Assembly: GCA_947561395.2 (NCBI GenBank)
Contig: OX387186.1
Location: 41,125,220 to 41,189,219, forward strand
Reading direction: 5' to 3'
DNA length: 64,000 bases
Source: Buxus sempervirens
Lineage: Eukaryota; Streptophyta; Magnoliopsida; Buxales; Buxaceae
Shown here: positions 57,481 to 64,000 of the stretch, in pieces
Numbering within the stretch: the first letter of the stretch is position 1
How the letters are laid out: each line of letters begins with the position of its first letter
Translations under genes and position numbers: made by a program
Notes under the pieces: model-generated
Databases searched by the model: none
Seen by the model: the letters and a program-made list of their open reading frames with translations, nothing else
Told to the model about the DNA's origin: nothing

Positions 57481-58145
57481 GATTAATCGGTTACCATCGG
57501 TCGCTATGAGCCCAGTTGTGCGTCGGCAATTATCGATTAATCGGATGTTCATCCTGAAATTAGTCTCAGGAAAACGACACGCTAGAATTTGAATCGGAAC
57601 GTGTCCGATGAATCAAAAATTCATGATTCGTCGGTCATTCGTTACAATTAATCGGTTACCATCGGTTGCTATGCGCCCAGTTGTGCATGGGCAATTCTCG
57701 ATTTATCGGACCTTAGTCCTGAAATTTGTCTTACAAAAACGACACTCTGTAATTTGAATCGGCTCTTCATCGATTAATCAAGAATTCTTGGTTAGTCGGT
57801 GATTCGTTACGATTAATCACGTATCATCGGTTGCTATTCGCCTTGTCCTGCGTCGGCAGTAATTGATTTATCGATCCTTAATCCTGTAAATTATCTTAGA
57901 AAATAGAGACTCTGTACCTTGAGTCGGCACTTGGCCGGTGCATCAAACATTAATTGTTAGTCGGGCATCCGTTACGATTAATCGGTTAGCATGGATAGCT
58001 AATAGCCCAGTTTTTCATCGGCAAGTTTCGATTAATCAAATATTAATCTTGCAATTTTGCCTCAGAAAACGACAGTCTGTAATTTGAATCGCCAATTAGC
58101 GATGAATCTATATATAATGGTTAGTCGGATCTGACTTACGATTTG
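57481..58145. repeat. 165 bp tandem repeat, four copies
   Basis: GATTAATCGGTTACCATCGG recurs with changes at 57481, 57646, 57811 and 57976, exactly 165 bp apart, and a decayed start follows at about 58140. Shared landmarks within each unit: GCTATG.GCCCAGTTGTGC, TCGGCAAT, TCCTGAAATT, AAAACGACAC and TTTGAATCGG. Each unit includes CGATTAATCG or a near copy. Confidence 0.88.
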
Positions 58146-58262
58146 TCGGTACATCAATTGGTACCCAGCATTGGCGTTTGTGTGGACACTTCCGATTAAT
58201 CGACGAATTTTATTCGAATCGAATTGGGATCTTCATCGAAGATTTAAAAAGCGATTAACCGT

Positions 58263-58610
58263 TCATGGGATACAATTTCATTATTCGGTGGATACCTTTT
58301 TTTATTCGTGGGATACAATTACGCACTTCAGGGGATACGTATTTTTAATCGTTGCCAATTCGCGAAGTTTAGATGGTATCCCACGATTACTACACTTATA
58401 TCCGACGCGTACTTGGGAGAAACTTTCGATTAATCGAGAGAATAAATTTCGATTACTGCCCTTCGAGGCTACAATTTCATTATTCGGTGGATACATTTTC
58501 TATTCGTGGGATACAATTACGGACTTCAGGGGATACGTATTTTTAATCATTGCCATTTCGCGAAGTTCAGATGGTATCCCACGATTACTACACTTATATC
58601 CGGGCCGTAA
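58263..58610. repeat. ~203 bp direct duplication
   Basis: GGCTACAATTTCATTATTCGGTGGATAC-type sequence near 58268 recurs near 58470. The match continues through TATTCGTGGGATACAATTACG and TTCAGGGGATACGTATTTTTAATC to CCCACGATTACTACACTTATATCCG, with few differences. Confidence 0.88.
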
Positions 58611-59500
58611 TTGGGGGATATCTTATTAGCATCGAGGATATAAATATTTCTTCGTAGGACACTCTTTAAGCAATCGATGGATACTTATAGAGGTTCATGG
58701 GAACAACCCGAAGAAAGGGATGGTATCCTACGATTAATCAAGAAGGATATAATTCCATCATCGTGGGATACATTTCCGATACGATTGATCGCCAAATGTT
58801 CGATAAATCGGAGAAGAGAGAATGACCCATGAACGTGATCGATCCTATATTGATTAATCGTAACGATGACGATTAACTACGTGGGGTGTTTGAAATTCAA
58901 TGATCGGCAACTTATCGACTAATCGTTTATTTCGAGGTTGATCGTAAGATAGTCGATTATACCCGTACAATTATCGTTTTGTCACTTAAACAACCGATGA
59001 ATCATGGGTTTTTGTCGATTAATCGAAATTGACGAAACCAAGCGACGCTTCGTTTCGCGCGCATATCTTCCAGGGGATCCCATCTTCCAACTGACGTGAC
59101 CCTTGTGATTAACTCTCTTAAATATTTTCGATGTGCGTACCAGTCTCATCATCTTCTCATTTGTCATTCCTCATTTCTCATCCTCTTCTCCACCGTCCCT
59201 AGGGTTTTTTGCGTCGACTTCTTCTTGGGAGATAGCGTCAATCGTGGAAGTTCTTCTTCTGGTAAGTGATGCTAAGATTTTACAACTTCTTTGCTCCATT
59301 CCATTTCCAATGAACTAACCATTTGTGTACATTGTTTGTTGTTTGTTTCGTTTGTTTTTTTGGGGTTTTGATCTTCTTTCGTGCGCCTCTCTCATTTGTA
59401 TTGCGCGTTCTTGAATGCTTGGATGATTTTGTCTGTAATGGCCTTGTGTCTTCCATTGTTGTTCTCGTCTGTGCCTTGACATCTTTGCTTTAAAGTCATC

Positions 59501-60810
59501 ATGCCCAAACGAAAAACCTTAGGTCGTAAGGCTAAGAAGGCAAGGACGCCTACCCCATCTCCTCCCCCTCATGATCTCCCTCCGTCCGGGTCAGACTATG
59601 ACCCAGACGATACTGAGCAGGCTGTAGTCGGGGCTACGAGTTCGCCTTCGTTGTCTCCAGAACACACACCATCCGCTGCCCTTGGGGGGCATGGGGTACG
59701 CGTCCAAAGGTCATTGGTCGTTGAGAAAGCCGTGCTCAAAGACCAAATTTCGAAATATGGTTTGGAACCACTTCTTAAGCAAATAGGATGGGAGGGTATT
59801 TTGGACTGGAGTGGTGATGCAAACATGTCGGTCGTGTGTCGTCTCTATGGGAATGCACGAGTTACAACTCTTCCCAATGAACCAGATCCTGCATTTGCAG
59901 TTGATATAAATGGTAAAGCTGTCTTTGTCACCCCTGACTGCATCAGTGAATTGATGCACATCCCGCGTAATGAAGTGCGCACATTTGATCCCCCCTCCAG
60001 TCGAACCTTGAGGAGGCAACGCGTTCCCTCTGTGGGAAGGACGCCGAGTGGCACAGAGCCGCCCTTACTGCTAGTTGTATGATGCCAAAGTATAGGGTTC
60101 TCCACCACATCTTCACATTTAATGTGTACCCGAGGCGTGGTAATAAGTATGACATGACTCTTGCCATGGTGATGCTCCTGTATCGGGTTGTTCAGGGCAT
60201 TCGAATGTGTCTGCCAACGTTGATTTGCAAGCACATTTGCCAGTTTATCCTCTCTGCCACTAGAAGTAAAGCAACATCCAATCCTAGAGCTCTTCCTTTC
60301 GCTTATCTGATGACCCAACTTGCCAAACAACATGGTCTCCAAGGTCCGGTTGACTCTACTGTCCGTTCAATCCCTCTCTCCAGGACCAACATCCAACTCA
60401 TGTATTTAGATCCGTTGCCTCATCAGCGTACGGACACCGGGAGATCATCAAGCTCTCAGCAGGAGCATGAGGCAGGTGCAGCACCAGAGGGGCCCCAGCT
60501 ACCATCAACATCATCCATGCCTTCTACATCATCCGTACTAGATCCGCAACGTGCACACCGCGGCAGGCGTCGAGGCCCCGGTCATCTGCATGGAGAAGCG
60601 TCGACTTCACAACCACAAGCTAACGAATTTGCAGTTTTCAAGGAGGAGGTCAGACAGGAGCTTGGAGGGTTGAAGCGACTAGTGAAGCGGGTGTTGCGGG
60701 TGGTGAGCCACATTTATACCTGCCAGAGTCAACAGGAGCCATCGCTACCACCTTTGCCAGAGTCTGATGCAGACGATGATGCAGGTGCAGCAGCAGAGGA
60801 GGCTGTGTAG
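59501..60810 (+). pseudogene. putative plant transposon protein (PF20167-like), one frameshift
   Basis: First part 59501 to about 59995: basic N-terminus (KRKTLGRKAKKAR), proline/serine-rich linker, then WEGILDWSGD, VVCRLYGNARV and VDINGKAVFVTPDCISELMHIP. The second part, in another frame from about 60000, gives LEEATRSLCG, WHRAALTAS, YRVLHHIFTFNVYPRRG, and a helical region ending ICQFILSATRSKA, followed by an S/P/Q-rich tail and a coiled-coil end at 60810. The frame switch falls at the run of C at 59991-59996, so one indel explains it. The domain style is that of plant proteins found with MULEs and CACTA elements. It is flanked by CGATTAATCG clusters on both sides. Biochemical role is unknown. 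Exon 1 may lie upstream (59160-59280). Confidence 0.6.
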
Positions 60811-61059
60811 TTCATGTCAGTGAAGATGTGGGAGATGTTTTTTTGGTTATCTTCACTTGTTTAATTCATAACTTGACTTTTTTAACTTTATGAACTTGAC
60901 TTTTTTAACTTTGATAACTTTATGACTTTTTTTTATGTTCCCCCGCATGTAAGCAATATAATGTGGTATGTTTAAATGGGAATATTTGTGCGCTATCAAA
61001 TGGATCTTTTGTTTATGTTGGTGTCTTTAATTTTAGTTGGACATTTGTCCATTTGAAAT

Positions 61060-61765
61060 GTTTAAGATAAGACATCGATGGATCAGAATATACATCGATT
61101 TATCGGAACATTAATCGGAATTTGCATGATTAAGGATCGTGACTCAAAAAGTAGAAATTCGATTCATCGGAAACTAATCTCGATTGATCGTTGAAATATC
61201 GATCAATCGGTAAATTATCGATTTAAGAAACAGAGCGCGCCCTTCAGTCTCCTCACCATGCAGGATTAACCCTCGACTAATCGATTAACGACGATTATCC
61301 AATTTGGCCACTGCATGTACATATTTACAATTAATCGAAATGATTAACGATTAATCAAAGTAAATCAGATGAATCGCGAAATTGCCGATACGAAATACAG
61401 AGTGACATTTTTCCAGGGGTTTATGCAGGATTAACTACCGATTAATCGAAACATTAATTACGATTGAGTGCAATTACGATTAATCGATTCAAAGTCAAGC
61501 AGATGAATCGCGAAATTGCCGATACGAAATATAGAGTGACCATTTTCTGGGGTTTCTGGGGTTTATGAGTGACCGATTAATCGATTTAATTACGATTGAT
61601 CGTAATATTATTAGATTAATCGGAACTTTGTGATACCCGCTAATGGTCATCTGGAGCATTTCGATCGATGAACCTACGGTTAATCGGACTTGTTATCGAT
61701 TGATCAATATTTGTCATGCGCTTAATCAAAATAATAATAGGTTAATCATTTTTTCAGCGATTAAT
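61060..61765. repeat. CGATTAATCG palindrome cluster (right) with ~134 bp repeat
   Basis: Exact CGATTAATCG at 61439, 61477 and 61574, plus many near forms (61276, 61330, 61349, 61680). CAGATGAATCGCGAAATTGCC...GATACGAAATA recurs at 61366 and 61500, a spacing of 134 bp. No coding potential was recognised. Confidence 0.82.
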
Positions 61766-62008
61766 ACAATGCCTTCATTACTTGCTACAGCATGCTTTGA
61801 ACTGTAAATGCACGTTGAACAAGACATATATAAACACCAAAACTTTCTAAGTACATGAAATTCACGTCACTCCCAAAAATGAAAAAAACCAAAACATAAA
61901 AAAGAATTTGATATTCCTATGAATATTGTAAAGTACTTTATGTTCCTATGAATACAAAACACTATACAACCCCAAACATGGAAGTGTCTTCTCCAAGCAT
62001 CACCCAAT
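61766..62008. other. AT-rich spacer, nothing recognised
   Basis: No motif or repeat seen. It probably holds the 3' untranslated region of the minus-strand gene that ends at 62009. Confidence 0.4.
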
Positions 62009-63482
62009 CTAACGATGCAACACCTTATCCTTTAATCTGTTAGTTGGATCCAACACCAAATCCGCCATCACCTTCTTCCTAAAGTACGGGATATTATCCT
62101 GCTTCATAACAAGTAATGATATTAACTTAGCATCAAACAATCATCTATAGGATAATAAATGCATATGATGTAATTAAGTTCTGGAAAAAGAAAGCATGCT
62201 TGTCCAAATTGAGGGTTTTTTGGCATACTGGTAGAAAAATCTACATAAAACATTAACTATTAATTAGGAGGAGAAGCCCAATCTAAACATGTGATTGGAA
62301 GAACTTGCAAAAATTACTGAGAGAAGAACATTATAAGACAACATGTTTTTTATTTCCATAAAAAAACATACTTAATTTACCATTTCACATTCACAGAGAA
62401 GAAACCCAATTGTTTTCAGAGAGAAGTACTTCTTATACATCGTATCAATCTCCTCTTTGCCGTTTATGATTTTATCCTATGATTTACAATAGAATTAGAA
62501 ACGCATATGCATACCTTATTACACAAATTTAATGCAAGCTAGAATAGTCAAATATGCTTACAGTGACAACGGGAGAACAATAATGCTTTCTGACTCCTGA
62601 TGAATATAAACCTTGTCGGTTGATAAGGCAAATAGCATATGTTGCTATTACTTATATTACATAATACATAATAGATATAACCATTAATATGATTGTGGAA
62701 TTAACTAGCTATACAACGAGATAAAACTAACATACCATGCCGCCGACCCAACATCCATCTGCCAAGCAAAGCATCTCTTCCACTGTAACATGCATTCCGA
62801 TGTAATCCACAACAACCAAGCTACACAATAATAAGAAATTCATGTCACAATCGAAACACTACATCGAGGGAAAACTAATTGTGTTTTCCGTCGATCTGGC
62901 ACACAAATATAAGCATCTCCACACATTAACTTCATGTTCTCTCAGAAACAATATATATAAAGAATTACTTACTTTGTTGGACGCAATTCATTTACATATT
63001 CAACAACCCGCTTTTCATCAGGCTTCAACGGAGGGAATTTGTGTTGGACAACGAACGGCGAACACAAAATTTTGGGTTTCTTAATCATTCGCTTGAATTT
63101 ACTTGAAGAAACAACCTTCAGTTTTGGTGACGCGATCTCATCAGCAACTTCCACTGGTGACCCATCAGCAACGGCTTCAACCGGTGATGGTGATCATCTC
63201 AACTCATGGGCTAAATCTGGGTGTTCACCATGGGTTGGTGTGTCTCCACGTCTCTGGAGGTACAACTTCAATTCCGTGCAATGCCGCTGCATCTCCTGAG
63301 CAGCAGCTGCCATCCGATCCATTTGTTCCTGTAATATCTATATCAATAATCAAGTGTTAAAATTAGATTCAAGTGTGAATATAAAATACTAGTTAACCAC
63401 CTCACAACTTTGTGCTTTCTCCCACCTGAGATAGATTGCCAGGCAATCCATCCGTGCTTCTGTCATTTCCTCCACTTGCCAT
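62009..63482 (-). pseudogene. transposon-associated gene, weakly Ulp1-like
   Basis: Exons that fit on the minus strand: 63482-63426 (M-A-S-G-G-N-D-R-S...), 63328-62973, 62820-62736, probably one near 62640-62577, one near 62477-62380 and a last one of about 62108-62009. Exon 2 has EQMDRMAAAAQEMQRHCTEL, an in-frame TGA near 63196-63198, and a basic region with PKLKVVSSSKFKRMIKKPK. Later exons give LVVVDYIGMHVTVEEMLCL, INGKEEIDTMYKKYFSLK and a C-terminus QDNIPYFRKKVMADLVLD. The layout and last motif recall plant Ulp1-like (C48) proteins carried by MULEs such as KAONASHI. I did not find the catalytic His-Asp-Cys, so the assignment is tentative. Confidence 0.35.
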
Positions 63483-64000
63483 GTGTGTGTTGGATAACTC
63501 CGTCTTCCTTAAGGCTTACCTACATTTGATTCACCAATTTCAAAAATTTGTTTTCCTCAATTTTCAGAATAGAGCACCATCGCATTAATAATAGATAAAA
63601 TAGCCGTGTCGAGTTAACCATTCAAAGCACTTACTCTTTTTATAAATATTTCATAATTATGAACAACACACCAAATAACATTGAACAATAGGTTAATTAA
63701 CCCATTAATGGAACTATTACAATCTTATTTTACAATGACCAACTTGACCATTTCATTGTTAGATAAAGCCTAAATTACCTAGCCATGATATTGGTTAAAT
63801 AACCCTACAATTATATTTCTCTTAAATGACATATAGTTTAATATTTCCAATTTCTAGGCTTTTGTCACCTAAAGTGGCCTTGTTATGCCTTCTAACTCAT
63901 AAATTTTAAACAAATGTATTTAATTTTTTTTTTAAACTTCGACATCATCTCTCTTACCCATTAAGAGTCTTAAGAGTCAACATGCTACCCACAAACATCT
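63483..64000. other. AT-rich end of window, nothing recognised
   Basis: No coding frame, repeat or terminal motif could be supported. The right end of the MULE-type element should lie beyond this point if the element is single. Confidence 0.4.

Larger units (their letters stand above)
57430..59040. repeat. CGATTAATCG palindrome cluster (central)
   Basis: Exact CGATTAATCG at 57480, 57534, 57975, 58193, 58427 and 59016, with many one-mismatch forms (for example 57645, 57771, 57810, 58028, 58731). No gene is recognised in this interval. The ordinary-looking open frame at 58171-58629 is explained by a tandem duplication. Confidence 0.85.

Noticed and set aside
57430-58145. Regular spaced repeats that might be a CRISPR array
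   Set aside because: The whole 165 bp unit is repeated, with no short constant repeat and unique spacers, and the context is a plant genome.
58171-58629. 152-residue open frame with an internal repeat
   Set aside because: It runs through the 203 bp direct duplication in the palindrome block; peptide is composition-driven and lies in non-coding repeat sequence.

Overview
The window looks like gene-poor, transposon-dense nuclear DNA from a flowering plant. Nearly everything recognisable is mobile DNA of plant type: Ty3/gypsy retrotransposons of three lineages (Tat/Ogre-like, Tekay-like chromovirus, CRM-like), a plant L1-type LINE, a Mutator-like (MULE) transposase, plant mobile-domain proteins and a Tourist-like MITE. 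I cannot name the species. No rRNA, tRNA or organelle genes were seen.

Layout. 1-4312: CACTA-like subterminal repeats, a C-rich ~70 bp minisatellite, one lone membrane-protein exon, a PIF/Harbinger-type MITE with TAA target duplications, then AT-rich sequence that runs into a decayed LTR. 4313-28650: an old, decayed Tekay-like gypsy element split by a very large Tat-lineage retrotransposon (4840-26028, minus strand, TSD ATCCT at both ends, LTRs ~2.75 kb, tRNA-Arg-type PBS). One LTR of this element was itself hit by an inverted solo LTR of the same family (6369-9146, TSD GTACT). 28650-47540: LTR debris, then a LINE on the minus strand that is broken by a 5.4 kb CRM-like element (32797-38226, minus, TSD CAAAT) and by a young Tekay-lineage element (39112-46699, plus). 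The Tekay element keeps an almost open 1,554-codon polyprotein but has lost most of its 3' LTR.

47651-63482 is the most interesting part. It holds a MULE transposase (49306-51613), an eight-exon gene that joins an HMG-box-like N-terminus to a plant mobile domain (52048-57078, with a 3 kb solo LTR in an intron, TSD CATGT), a 'putative plant transposon protein' gene (59501-60810), and a minus-strand gene with weak resemblance to Ulp1-like proteins (62009-63482). Three clusters of the palindrome CGATTAATCG (48281-48488, 57480-59025, 61439-61583) lie between and around these genes, and a 165 bp tandem array sits in the middle one. I infer one large multi-gene Mutator-related element or a nest of such elements; its right end is not in the window.

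Most coding regions carry a few stops or single-base frameshifts. Several stops fit C-to-T change, as expected in methylated repeats, so most elements are probably silent copies. The insertion order can be read from the nesting: old Tekay relic, then Tat element, then solo LTR; and LINE, then the CRM-like and young Tekay elements.
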